The translations under genes were made by a program, and so were the position numbers. The notes beneath the pieces were generated by a model. That model searched no databases and had not been told where the DNA came from. It was given only the letters and a program-made list of their open reading frames with translations. A DNA stretch of 32,527 nt. Origin: JBJXGC01 sp046154545 (GTDB lineage Bacteria; Chloroflexota; Dehalococcoidia; Tepidiformales; Tepidiformaceae). Positions 22,414 through 29,385 of the stretch are shown piece after piece (positions within the stretch are counted from its first letter, which is position 1; each line of letters opens with the position of its first letter). The stretch covers positions 1 to 32,527 of the forward strand of contig JBJXGC010000210.1 of NCBI GenBank assembly GCA_046154545.1. Reading direction: 5' to 3'.

Positions 22414-22793
22414 TCGAGGGCGAGTTCGACGATGCCACTGGACTGGCGGTCGTGACCGCACAAGTCTGGCTGTTCGGAATGGACGCGCGCAGAGATGTCC
22501 TCTTCGTCGTTGACATCACGCTGCCACGGACGTCGCTCTCCACGTTCGACCTGAAATCAATCCGTTCTGTCTCCCGGCGGACGACCACGGACGCGCCAGA
22601 GACGGAGACCGATATCCGCGCCATCCTGACCATGGATCACCAGGACGGCGGCCGCTCCGGCTTCTTCCTCGACCTTCACACCACAGACGCGGACTACTCG
22701 CGCCTCGGCCGTGATGTCCTGGAGCGCACGGTCGTCGTCTACGACCCCCGCGGCGGCAACCTCCTGGTCGAGGTCCTGGACGCGGATTTGTGA
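22410..22793 (+). CDS. Cassette 3 gene B: retropepsin-like protein with altered active site
   Basis: 127 aa, eight longer than copies 1 and 2 because of an insertion at about 58-66 (TTTDAPETE). This copy shows the family best: DVLFVVDITLPRTSLSTFDL lines up without gaps with the 'FLVDTGA-TFLSP-D' segment of retropepsins, D35 aligned and TG replaced by IT. The C-terminal LGRDVLERTVVVYDPR block is invariant. No further cassette follows; the stop at 22793 is 61 bp from the next gene on the other strand. Confidence 0.74.
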   Translation: MIEGEFDDATGLAVVTAQVWLFGMDARRDVLFVVDITLPRTSLSTFDLKSIRSVSRRTTTDAPETETDIRAILTMDHQDGGRSGFFLDLHTTDADYSRLGRDVLERTVVVYDPRGGNLLVEVLDADL

Positions 22794-22854
22794 ACGTCCA
22801 GGGTCACGCCGCGGGGCCACCCCAGGCGACGCCCACCGCTCCGCTGCCACCGCC

Positions 22855-24117
22855 CTACCTGGCCCATACCCCGCCGTCGTTCGAGCCGTAGCCCAGGCAG
22901 CGGTAGGCCGCATCCACCAGCGACTGGCCGCGGCTGTTCATCAGGATCCCCTTCCCCATCCGGTTCATCGCGTACCCGAAGCTCATCCCCACCTCCGGGT
23001 CGGCGAAACCGATACTGCCGCCCGCACCCACGTGCCCGAAAGCGCGGCCGCTGAGGATGGCGCTGTCCGTCCGCCCCGCCGGCGCCCTACGGTTGTCCAT
23101 CGACTTCATGAACCCCAGGGCGAAGCGGGTCGGCAGCATCAGGGTGGCGTCTTCGTTCGTCGCCGTGGAGACCTGGGCCATGCGCGCCAGGGTCGTCTCG
23201 TCCACGAGCTTCACGCCATTGAGCGACCCGCCACAGGCGAGCGGCGCATACATGCCGGCCAGCGAACGGGCGTTGGCGAAGGCCCCGCCCCCGCCGATCT
23301 CGGCTGCGCGGCCCTCGCGTGAGGCCGGGTTCCAGCCGCCGCCGTTCTTCAGGGCCAGGGCCGGGATCGACGAGCGGTCCTCGACGACGGCCAGCTCGAA
23401 GGCGCTCAGCGGCTCCCCCTTCTCGCGGACGTACGGGATCGACGGGGCGACCCGTCCATCGTGCTCCTCCGGCAGCCCGATCCAGAAGTCGAGGCCCAGG
23501 GGCTCGCCGATCGCCTCCCGGAAGAACGTGCCCAGCGACTTCCCCGAAACCCGCCGGACCAGTTCGCCCACCGTCCAGCCGAAGTTGATCATGTGGTAGC
23601 CGTTGCGCGTGCCCGGCTTCCAGAACGGCTCTTCCGCCTCCAGCCGCTCACACATGTACTCCCAGTCGTGGGCGGCCTTCGGCTTCAGCACCTCGTGGAA
23701 CGTCGGCACGCCGGCGGAGTGGTCGAGCATCATCCGGACCGTCGCCTCTTCCTTGCCGTTCCGCGCGAATTCGGGCCAGTAGTCGCGCACGGGCGCCTCC
23801 ACGTCGAGCTGGCCGCGGCTGGCGAGGACGTGGGCGCACAGCGCGGTCGCTCCCTTCGTGCAGGAGTAGACGAGGGCGATGGTGTCCCGCCCCCAGGCCC
23901 GGTCGTCGTCGATCTTGCCGCCCCAGAGGTCGACCACGGTCTCCCCTCCGACGGTCATCGAGACGGAGGCGCCGACCTCTTCGCGCTCGCGAAAGTTCGC
24001 GGCGAAGGCCTCGGCCACGGGCAGGAAGCGGGGGTCGCAGACGCCTTCGACGGCGCCGGTGGGGACGGTGTAGCTGACGGGTTCCAAGGGCGGGGCCTCC
24101 GGAGGGGGTCGGGGCAT
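22855..24117 (-). CDS. Serine hydrolase, class C beta-lactamase/esterase (EstB) family
   Basis: A 420-aa beta-lactamase-like hydrolase. The SxxK motif is S85-C-T-K88 (LVYSCTKGATALCAH). The Tyr motif is in NGYHMINFGW (Y174, N178), and a C-terminal HxG appears in FGHVGAGGSIGFADP. These proteins are mostly esterases or peptidases rather than antibiotic-degrading enzymes. No signal peptide is seen, which argues for a cytoplasmic esterase. It is the last gene in a minus-strand run after the HAD gene (27-nt gap). Confidence 0.9.
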   Translation of the reverse strand: MPRPPPEAPPLEPVSYTVPTGAVEGVCDPRFLPVAEAFAANFREREEVGASVSMTVGGETVVDLWGGKIDDDRAWGRDTIALVYSCTKGATALCAHVLASRGQLDVEAPVRDYWPEFARNGKEEATVRMMLDHSAGVPTFHEVLKPKAAHDWEYMCERLEAEEPFWKPGTRNGYHMINFGWTVGELVRRVSGKSLGTFFREAIGEPLGLDFWIGLPEEHDGRVAPSIPYVREKGEPLSAFELAVVEDRSSIPALALKNGGGWNPASREGRAAEIGGGGAFANARSLAGMYAPLACGGSLNGVKLVDETTLARMAQVSTATNEDATLMLPTRFALGFMKSMDNRRAPAGRTDSAILSGRAFGHVGAGGSIGFADPEVGMSFGYAMNRMGKGILMNSRGQSLVDAAYRCLGYGSNDGGVWAR

Positions 24118-24144
24118 GATACCGCCCCGGCGGCCGCCCCGGCG

Positions 24145-24825
24145 CTATCGGCCCAGGATCTCCAGGATCGCGGCCGTGTCGCCGAGGTCCGCGACGGCCC
24201 AGGCAGGCCCCACCGCCCGCAGTTGCTCGAGCGAGTGCGCTCCGGTCGCAACCGCGAGCGCCCGGGCGCCCGCCGCGTGGGCAGCGGCGACGTCGTTCGG
24301 CGTGTCCCCGATGACGATGCAATCCAGCGGGTCCGCGGGCAGCGACGCCGCCGCCGCGAGGGCGGCGATGGCGGCCCGGACGACATCCGCCCGCTCGCTC
24401 CGGCCATCCCCGAACCCGCCCGCCGCGAACCGCTCCCAGAGGCCGAAGTGGCCCAGCTTCAGGCGAGCGCCACGTTCGATGTTGCCGGTCGCCAGCCCAA
24501 TCGCCGCCCGCCCGCCGAGTCCGTCGAGGAGCGCCGGCACTCCCGGCAGGATCTCGCCGCCGCGGTCCACCAGGGTACCCGGTAGGCGCTCCACGTACCC
24601 GTCCAGGGCGCGCCCGTAGGCCGCCTCCAGGGCCGGCCCGGTCAGTTCCTGGCGCGTGAGGGCTTCGAGAAAGATCGCCCGGTCCGTGCGACCCTCGAAG
24701 GCGATCCCCTTGGTCGGCTCGTGGACGCCGAACAGCTCCCTGAAGGCCGCGTCCATCGCGTCGCGACCGGCGCCGTTCGTCTTAATCAACGTGAGGTCGA
24801 TGTCGAACAGGATCAGGCGCGCCAT
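24145..24825 (-). CDS. HAD-superfamily hydrolase (phosphoglycolate-phosphatase-like)
   Basis: A 226-aa HAD phosphatase. Motif I is FDIDLTL, with D8 the nucleophile, D10 the acid/base and T12. Motif II is LATGN (T113), the motif III lysine is near K123 (RLKLGHFGLW), and motif IV is GDTPND (D174, D178). An alpha-helical cap of the Gph/PGMB type lies between motifs I and II. The substrate cannot be fixed; phosphoglycolate or another small phosphomonoester is typical. It lies 45 nt after the phosphodiester glycosidase gene. Confidence 0.9.
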   Translation of the reverse strand: MARLILFDIDLTLIKTNGAGRDAMDAAFRELFGVHEPTKGIAFEGRTDRAIFLEALTRQELTGPALEAAYGRALDGYVERLPGTLVDRGGEILPGVPALLDGLGGRAAIGLATGNIERGARLKLGHFGLWERFAAGGFGDGRSERADVVRAAIAALAAAASLPADPLDCIVIGDTPNDVAAAHAAGARALAVATGAHSLEQLRAVGPAWAVADLGDTAAILEILGR

Positions 24826-24870
24826 CTCGATAGTCTTCGCCAGCCGCCGCCAACGCGCATCGGCGCGCGC

Positions 24871-26283
24871 TCAGCGGAAGCGGGATTCGTCCAGCGTGAC
24901 GTAGAAGAAGTCGCGCTCCTGGGCGGTCGCGTAGCGGTTCGGGTTGGCCGGCATCGAGTCCATGAACTTCTCTGCCTTCATCGTGCCGTCGCCTTGCGGG
25001 AAGTAGAGCGAGGTCAGGACATAGGGCGAATTGATGTCGAGCTGCATCGCCGTGCAGGCGCCCGCCGCCCACAACGCGCTGGCGAGGGTCGCGGCGCTGA
25101 GGTGGTTGCCGGCCGCGACGACCAGGTTGCCGTCCTTCGTCAGGCCGACGGCGCTCCGCCAGGTGATGAACTCCTGCGAGTTGGCGACAACGTAGCCCCA
25201 GGTGTCGTTCCCTTCGGCCGTCCGCTTGCTCACCTCGCAGTTATCGACCAGGAGGATCGCGTTCTGCCGTACCGCGGCCATGTTTTCGTCCCAGGCGAGC
25301 GACTTCCCCCACTCCCCCATCTTGATCGTGCCGTCGTTGAAGATGGCGATGCTGGCGAGGCCGTTCCGCAGTGGCCGGTACTCCTTGCCCTCGGCCACCA
25401 TCCCGAAACCGCCATGCGGCCCCTTGAAGCCGCCCGTGAAGGCGACGAGGAGCCGCTTCAGGTCATCCGGGGCGACGATGCCCGGGCCTTTGACGCCGCG
25501 GTCGCCGCCGGGGTCCACGGTGCCGCCGACCACCTGCAGCCGGATTCGCCGCGCATCGAGCAGGAGGACGCCGACCGTGGCGTAGGGGCGGGTCTTGTCC
25601 GGGCGGACGAACGTCTTCGCCATCAGCATGTCGCCCGGGGCGCTCCGCGGCAGGCCCGCCGTCGTCCAGACCCCTTCGCCCTGCTCCAGGTTGTCCCGCA
25701 GCGGCTTCGTCGCGGGCGGCTCCATCTGCCGGGGCTTGAAGAGTTCGGGGACGTGAAGATTGTTCAGGTCGATCGGCTTCGACAGGTCGATCAGGACGCG
25801 CCGCGGCGGCTGAACTTCGATAGCCTGGACGTAGACGCGGCCGGAATCGAATGGGTTGGTGTCGCCGCCGAAGACCCTGTACTTGAGCTGATCGACCTTG
25901 TCCTGGACGGTGAAGTAGAACGCCTCAACCCGCGACGTGTTCTTGTCGCCGATGACGTCGCGGCTCCAGTCGGCCATTCTGTGCGAGTAGTGGTCTTTCT
26001 GGCTGTAGGCCCCCGCGAGTACCACCAGGAACGTAGCCGCGATCCCGAGGGCCAGGCGCTTCTTCGTGTATCGCCGGGGGGCGGCGGGAAGGGCGGCAGG
26101 AGCCTCAGGATCAGCCTGGGCAGCGGCCGGGAGGGCGCTTTCGGCGGCGAACAACTGCTCGGCGGGAGCGGACGCCGGGCCGGAAGCGGGCGAAGCCGTG
26201 TCCGCTTCGGGGCGGTGTGACGCGACGCCTCCGTCGGCGGATTCAGTGACCAGGACCTTGCGCCCCGTCCACCTGCGTTGCAT
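24871..26283 (-). CDS. Membrane-anchored phosphodiester glycosidase (NAGPA) family protein
   Basis: A 470-aa protein: an Ala/Pro-rich N-terminus, a basic stretch RRYTKKR, one membrane segment (about 76-93), then an extracytoplasmic domain. The C-terminal half has NAGPA/DUF2233 features: AFTGGFKGPHGGFG, ASIAIFNDGTIKMG, WRSAVGLTKDGNLVVAAG and CTAMQLDINSPYV, the last being the 'A-LD-' block. In animals this family uncovers mannose-6-phosphate; bacterial members may act on wall or exopolysaccharide phosphodiesters. ATG at 26283 has AGGAT about 10 nt upstream; the frame upstream has no better start. It is the first gene of the operon. Confidence 0.8.
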   Translation of the reverse strand: MQRRWTGRKVLVTESADGGVASHRPEADTASPASGPASAPAEQLFAAESALPAAAQADPEAPAALPAAPRRYTKKRLALGIAATFLVVLAGAYSQKDHYSHRMADWSRDVIGDKNTSRVEAFYFTVQDKVDQLKYRVFGGDTNPFDSGRVYVQAIEVQPPRRVLIDLSKPIDLNNLHVPELFKPRQMEPPATKPLRDNLEQGEGVWTTAGLPRSAPGDMLMAKTFVRPDKTRPYATVGVLLLDARRIRLQVVGGTVDPGGDRGVKGPGIVAPDDLKRLLVAFTGGFKGPHGGFGMVAEGKEYRPLRNGLASIAIFNDGTIKMGEWGKSLAWDENMAAVRQNAILLVDNCEVSKRTAEGNDTWGYVVANSQEFITWRSAVGLTKDGNLVVAAGNHLSAATLASALWAAGACTAMQLDINSPYVLTSLYFPQGDGTMKAEKFMDSMPANPNRYATAQERDFFYVTLDESRFR

Positions 26284-26322
26284 CAGACCGGATCCTACGA
26301 GGGCTGTGGCTGCGGGCAATGG

Positions 26323-26352
26323 CTACCCGTTAACGGACTACCCGCTAACGGC
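26323..26352. repeat. Two copies of a 15-bp tandem repeat (CTACCCG[T/C]TAACGG)
   Basis: CTACCCGTTAACGGA at 26323-26337 is followed by CTACCCGCTAACGGC at 26338-26352. It lies in the short divergent gap, immediately upstream of the DUF1786 -10 box. A loosely similar TAACAG tandem repeat is at 650-678. It could be an operator or a simple intergenic repeat. Confidence 0.7.
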
Positions 26353-26365
26353 TCGAAGGCGCCGG

Positions 26366-26377
26366 TATACTGACGGA
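26366..26377 (+). promoter_or_regulatory. Leaderless -10 box (TATACT, N6, ATG) for the DUF1786 gene
   Basis: TATACT at 26366-26371 is exactly 6 nt before the ATG at 26378. The hexamer and spacing are the same as at lysA. No Shine-Dalgarno is seen. Confidence 0.55.
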
Positions 26378-27478
26378 ATGCGCATCCTCGCCATCGACAT
26401 GGGCACCGGTACCCAGGACATCCTCCTCTTCGACAGCGAGAAGCCCGTCGAGAACAACGTCAAGATGGTCCTCCCCTCCGCCACCGAGGTCGCCGCGCGG
26501 AGGATCCGGCGGGCCGGGCGTGATGGCCGGGCCCTCGTCCTCAGCGGTGTCGTCGCCGGCGGTGGCCCCTCTGGCTGGGCGCTAGAAGCGTTCATCAAAT
26601 CTGGCGGCAAAGCCTACGCCACTCCCACCGCCGCCCAGACCTTCGACGACGACCTCGATCGGGTCCGGGCAATGGGCGTCACCCTCGTCTCAGACGACGA
26701 AGCGCCCCGGATCGAGGGCGAACAGGTGACCCTCCAAGACCTCGACCTCGGCGCCATCCGCACCGCCCTCGCCGCCTTCGAGGAGCCCACGGACTTCGAT
26801 GGACTCGCCCTCGGCTGCCTCGACCACGGCGCCGCACCGCCGGACGTCTCGGACAGGCTCTTCCGCTTCGACCACCTGAGGCGGACGGTCGAGGGCCGGA
26901 ACGACCTCCTCGCCTTCGCCACCCGCGGTGACGGCCTGCCCGATTACCTGACGCGGGCCCGCTCGATGGTCGCCTCCGCCGCTGGCGAGGCGCCCGTGGC
27001 CTTCATGGATACAGGCCCGGCGGCCGCCCTCGGCGCCCTGCATGACCCGGCCGTCCGGGCCACGGAGCACCAGCTCGTGCTGAACCTCGGGAACATGCAC
27101 CTCCTCGGCTTCCATCTCCGCGGGCGCCGGGTGGCCAGCCTCTTCGAACACCACACCGGTGAACTCACCGTCTCCCAGATCGAGGCGTTCGGGCGCCAGC
27201 TCGCCGAAGGGACGCTCCAGAACGAGGCCGTCTTTCACTCGAAGGGCCACGGGGCCTACCACCCCGACCGCAGCATCGTGCCACCAACGCTGCCGGCGAT
27301 GGTGGCCGTCACCGGCCCCCAGCGCCACCGGCTCACCGCCAGCAGCCTGCGGCCCTACTTCGCCGCCCCGTTCGGCGACATGATGATCAGCGGCTGCTTC
27401 GGGCTCCTGCGTGGCTATGGGGAGGTCTTCCCGGAGGCCCGCGACGCGGTCGAATCGCAGCTCGGCGAGCTGCCCTGA
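26378..27478 (+). CDS. DUF1786 family protein (ASKHA-like N-terminus)
   Basis: A 366-aa protein of the DUF1786 family, sometimes labelled 'putative pyruvate formate-lyase activating enzyme' without evidence. The N-terminus MRILAIDMGTGTQDILLFD is a phosphate-1-type loop as in ASKHA ATPases, and AFMDTGPAAALGAL later resembles phosphate-2. Conserved His-rich blocks follow (NLGNMHLLGFHL, LFEHHTGELT, AVFHSKGHGAYHPD) and the end is FGDMMISGCFGLLRGYGE. No radical-SAM CxxxCxxC motif is present, so the activase label is unsupported. ATG at 26378 is fixed by the leaderless -10 box. It is convergent with the AarF gene (6-bp gap). Confidence 0.85.
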   Translation: MRILAIDMGTGTQDILLFDSEKPVENNVKMVLPSATEVAARRIRRAGRDGRALVLSGVVAGGGPSGWALEAFIKSGGKAYATPTAAQTFDDDLDRVRAMGVTLVSDDEAPRIEGEQVTLQDLDLGAIRTALAAFEEPTDFDGLALGCLDHGAAPPDVSDRLFRFDHLRRTVEGRNDLLAFATRGDGLPDYLTRARSMVASAAGEAPVAFMDTGPAAALGALHDPAVRATEHQLVLNLGNMHLLGFHLRGRRVASLFEHHTGELTVSQIEAFGRQLAEGTLQNEAVFHSKGHGAYHPDRSIVPPTLPAMVAVTGPQRHRLTASSLRPYFAAPFGDMMISGCFGLLRGYGEVFPEARDAVESQLGELP

Positions 27479-27484
27479 GCGCCG

Positions 27485-28825
27485 TCAGCCGGGCCTATCC
27501 CAGGCGCGGCCCATCGGCGTGCAGGGTGGCGCCCCATCCACGAACTCCCCGATGATCCCGCGCCATGGCCCGTGGGCCTCGAGCCCGGCGAGCACCCCGG
27601 CCAGGCCAAAGTTGATCCGGCTGAGGAAGACCATCCCCGGCGGGATCGCGAGCTGGCGGTTGATCTCGCCGCCCCGGCCCGTCGTCATCGTATTGCGGCG
27701 CACCATCTCCGCCGCCAGTTCGCGCGTGAAGGTCACTTCCTCTTCCAGCACCGGCGCCCAGAACCAGCGCATGTGCTCGTACAGTTCGGCCGTCGCAAAA
27801 GGCGCCCCGGGCCTGAGGAGCCCCACCTCCTCCGTCGCCGCCCGCCAGCGTTCAAGGTCCCCGGCGTAGAGCGCACGGATCAGCCGCTTGAACTGCTCCA
27901 CCGTCTCTTTGGAGAACTCGGCCACGCAGCCGTAATCGACGAAGGCGACGCGGCCGTCGTCGCAGAGCAGGTAGTTGCCGGGATGCGGGTCCCCGTTGAA
28001 GAGGCCGTGCCGGTAGAAGTTGCCGAAGGCGAAGCGGAAGACGATCTCGGCCACCCGCTGGCGCTCCGCCTCGCCCAGCGTGCGCGTCTCGGCGAAGGGC
28101 CGGGCCGCGATGTACTCCTGCACCAGGACCCGGCTCCGGCTCAGCTCCGCCAGGACCCGGGGCACGCGGACGAAGGGGTGCCCGTCGTAGATACGGGCGA
28201 ACCGCTCCTGGTGGCGGGCCTCCTGGAGGTAGTCGAGTTCGCCCCGGATCCCCTCTTTCAGGTCGTTCACGATGCTCGCCGTGTCCAGCCCGCGGGCGAC
28301 CAGCCCGGCCATGCCGACCATCATCCCCACGTTCGCGAGGTCGTGTTCGATCGCCTCCCGCACGCCGGGGTACTGGACTTTCACCGCCACCCGTTGGCCC
28401 TGGTGCGTCACCGCCCGGTGCACCTGTCCGATCGAGGCGGCCGCGAACGGTTCGGCCTCGAAGCGGCGGAAGACCTTCCGCGGCGGCATCCCGTATTCGG
28501 CCGCGAACACCTCCTCGACGAGTCCGTAGGCCATCGGCGGCGCGTTCGCCTGGAGGGTCGCCAGCTGGGCGGCCATCTCGTCCGGCACCATGCCGGTCAT
28601 CAGGGAGAGCACCTGCCCGACCTTCATGACGGCGCCCTTCATCTCGCCCATCGTCCGGGTGACGTCCTCAGCGGTGCGCATCACGAAGGCCTGGCGTTTG
28701 CGTTTCTTGCGCTGGCCCCAGGCCGCGTAGGTAGCGGCCCAGCGCACAGCGGCCCGCCCCGCGAGCCCGGCCGGCCGGAGCGATCGCCCCACGCGTCCGC
28801 CCCTGACCGCCCGCCGGTGGCTCAT
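27485..28825 (-). CDS. AarF/ABC1/UbiB family atypical kinase-like protein
   Basis: A 446-aa ABC1-family protein. It has the family's KxGQ motif (K68-V-G-Q71 in GAVMKVGQVLSLM), the Ala-rich loop FAAASIGQVHRA, VAVKVQYPGV (K149) and E196 in RGELDYLQEA. The catalytic-type segment is FNGDPHPGNYLL (D279, N284), and the DFG equivalent is VDYG (D297). These proteins bind ATP and support quinone or lipid metabolism rather than phosphorylating proteins. The start is uncertain: ATG at 28825 lacks a Shine-Dalgarno, and a TTG at 28885 would add 20 residues. The expected C-terminal membrane helices are not obvious. Confidence 0.9.
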   Translation of the reverse strand: MSHRRAVRGGRVGRSLRPAGLAGRAAVRWAATYAAWGQRKKRKRQAFVMRTAEDVTRTMGEMKGAVMKVGQVLSLMTGMVPDEMAAQLATLQANAPPMAYGLVEEVFAAEYGMPPRKVFRRFEAEPFAAASIGQVHRAVTHQGQRVAVKVQYPGVREAIEHDLANVGMMVGMAGLVARGLDTASIVNDLKEGIRGELDYLQEARHQERFARIYDGHPFVRVPRVLAELSRSRVLVQEYIAARPFAETRTLGEAERQRVAEIVFRFAFGNFYRHGLFNGDPHPGNYLLCDDGRVAFVDYGCVAEFSKETVEQFKRLIRALYAGDLERWRAATEEVGLLRPGAPFATAELYEHMRWFWAPVLEEEVTFTRELAAEMVRRNTMTTGRGGEINRQLAIPPGMVFLSRINFGLAGVLAGLEAHGPWRGIIGEFVDGAPPCTPMGRAWDRPG

Positions 28826-28860
28826 CGGTGTCGTCCGGGTGTCGAACGGGGGAGGCGTGG

Positions 28861-28940
28861 ACAGTTGTGTGACATTCTTAACCAATCGTTCAAGACTATG
28901 GATGTATAGTCGATGATGAAGATATCATCAGGGAAAGCGA
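28861..28940. promoter_or_regulatory. AT-richer divergent promoter region
   Basis: Base composition drops sharply here compared with everything around it. The region contains TATAGT on the plus strand at about 28914, TATACAT-like sequence on the minus strand, and a GATGAT/ATCATC inverted repeat (about 28918-28935). It probably holds the promoters of the AarF gene (minus) and the small ORF at 28951 (plus). Exact boxes are not clear. Confidence 0.45.
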
Positions 28941-28950
28941 GGTGCGGGCG

Positions 28951-29148
28951 ATGAGAGGCATCTTCTACGACCGCACCGCATTGTGCCTCCACCTGGTCGA
29001 AGGCGTCCCCCATCCCGATTGGACGCTCATCAGCCACAACCTCGATGCCACGCCGAACCAGTGCAGGCGCGTGCTGCGCGAACTGCTCACGATTGAGGAC
29101 CTGGCGCGAGTGAACTGGTCCGGCGTGAACCAGCGGCGGGCCGCGTAA
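28951..29148 (+). CDS. Small basic protein of unknown function
   Basis: A 65-aa protein beginning MRGIFYDRTALCLHLVEG, with a middle part DWTLISHNLDATPNQCRRVLRELL that could be helix-turn-helix-like. GAGGTG lies about 8 nt upstream of the ATG at 28951; a GTG at 28942 is an alternative. Ribosome binding site, promoter-like region and isolated position make it a plausible gene, but I recognise no family. Confidence 0.55.
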   Translation: MRGIFYDRTALCLHLVEGVPHPDWTLISHNLDATPNQCRRVLRELLTIEDLARVNWSGVNQRRAA

Positions 29149-29385
29149 GCCGCGGCCTCCCGGGAACCCGGCGCAGGCGTCCGTAGCCGATGCTGCGCCC
29201 GCACCCCTGGCCGATCCCGGCTTCCGGTAACGCAACGGGTCACACCTCAGAGCATCGCCGCGGGCAAGGCGGGGCCATCCTCCGCAACATGCGGCCGCAC
29301 GGGAACGTGGCGATTCGCGGCAGGAGTCATTGACAGGCGCCACGCAGTCCTCATGCGCTGCCTGCGATGGACCGATAGTCACAGG
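29149..29385. other. Intergenic region before the cupredoxin gene
   Basis: It contains a perfect TTGACA at 29330-29335, but no -10 box at the right distance (ATGCGC follows after 17 nt). GATAGT at 29374-29379 lies exactly 6 nt before a GTG at 29386, the spacing seen at other leaderless genes. No gene is supported here. Confidence 0.4.

Larger units (their letters stand above)
20661..22793 (+). repeat. Tandem array of three two-gene cassettes (704-bp period)
   Basis: Start codons of gene A are at 20697, 21401 and 22105, exactly 704 bp apart. Near-identical blocks (about 20661-20834, 21221-21538, 21925-22242 and 22653-22793) cover the 3' end of B, the 39-bp spacer with the promoter, and the first 46 or so codons of A. 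Between them the 3' half of A and the 5' half of B differ clearly between copies. The third B is 24 bp longer. The array ends at 22793. Confidence 0.93.

Noticed and set aside
20661..22793. Composite transposon or integron-like array as an explanation of the tandem cassettes
   Set aside because: No transposase, integrase, attC-like site or terminal inverted repeats are visible. The copies are head-to-tail with an exact period, which fits unequal crossing-over.
22855..24117. Antibiotic-resistance beta-lactamase
   Set aside because: SxxK, Tyr and HxG motifs are those of the broad EstB/class C-like esterase family. There is no signal peptide and no resistance context.
24721..26220. Plus-strand open frame of 499 codons opposite the phosphodiester glycosidase gene
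   Set aside because: Composition is typical of an antisense frame, and the opposite strand has recognisable domain blocks and a membrane anchor.
26066..26377. Extension of the DUF1786 gene upstream to 26066
   Set aside because: It would overlap the start of the phosphodiester glycosidase gene. The -10 box 6 nt before 26378 and the ASKHA-like MRILAIDMG start fix the true N-terminus.
26378..27478. Pyruvate formate-lyase activating enzyme for the DUF1786 protein
   Set aside because: The radical-SAM CxxxCxxC motif is absent; the label is only a legacy name.
27572..28909. Plus-strand open frame of 445 codons opposite the AarF gene
   Set aside because: Shadow frame; all ABC1 motifs are on the minus strand.
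29330..29358. TTGACA at 29330 as -35 of a promoter for the cupredoxin gene
   Set aside because: The hexamer 17 nt downstream is ATGCGC, not a -10 box, and the better -10 candidate is 38 nt away.
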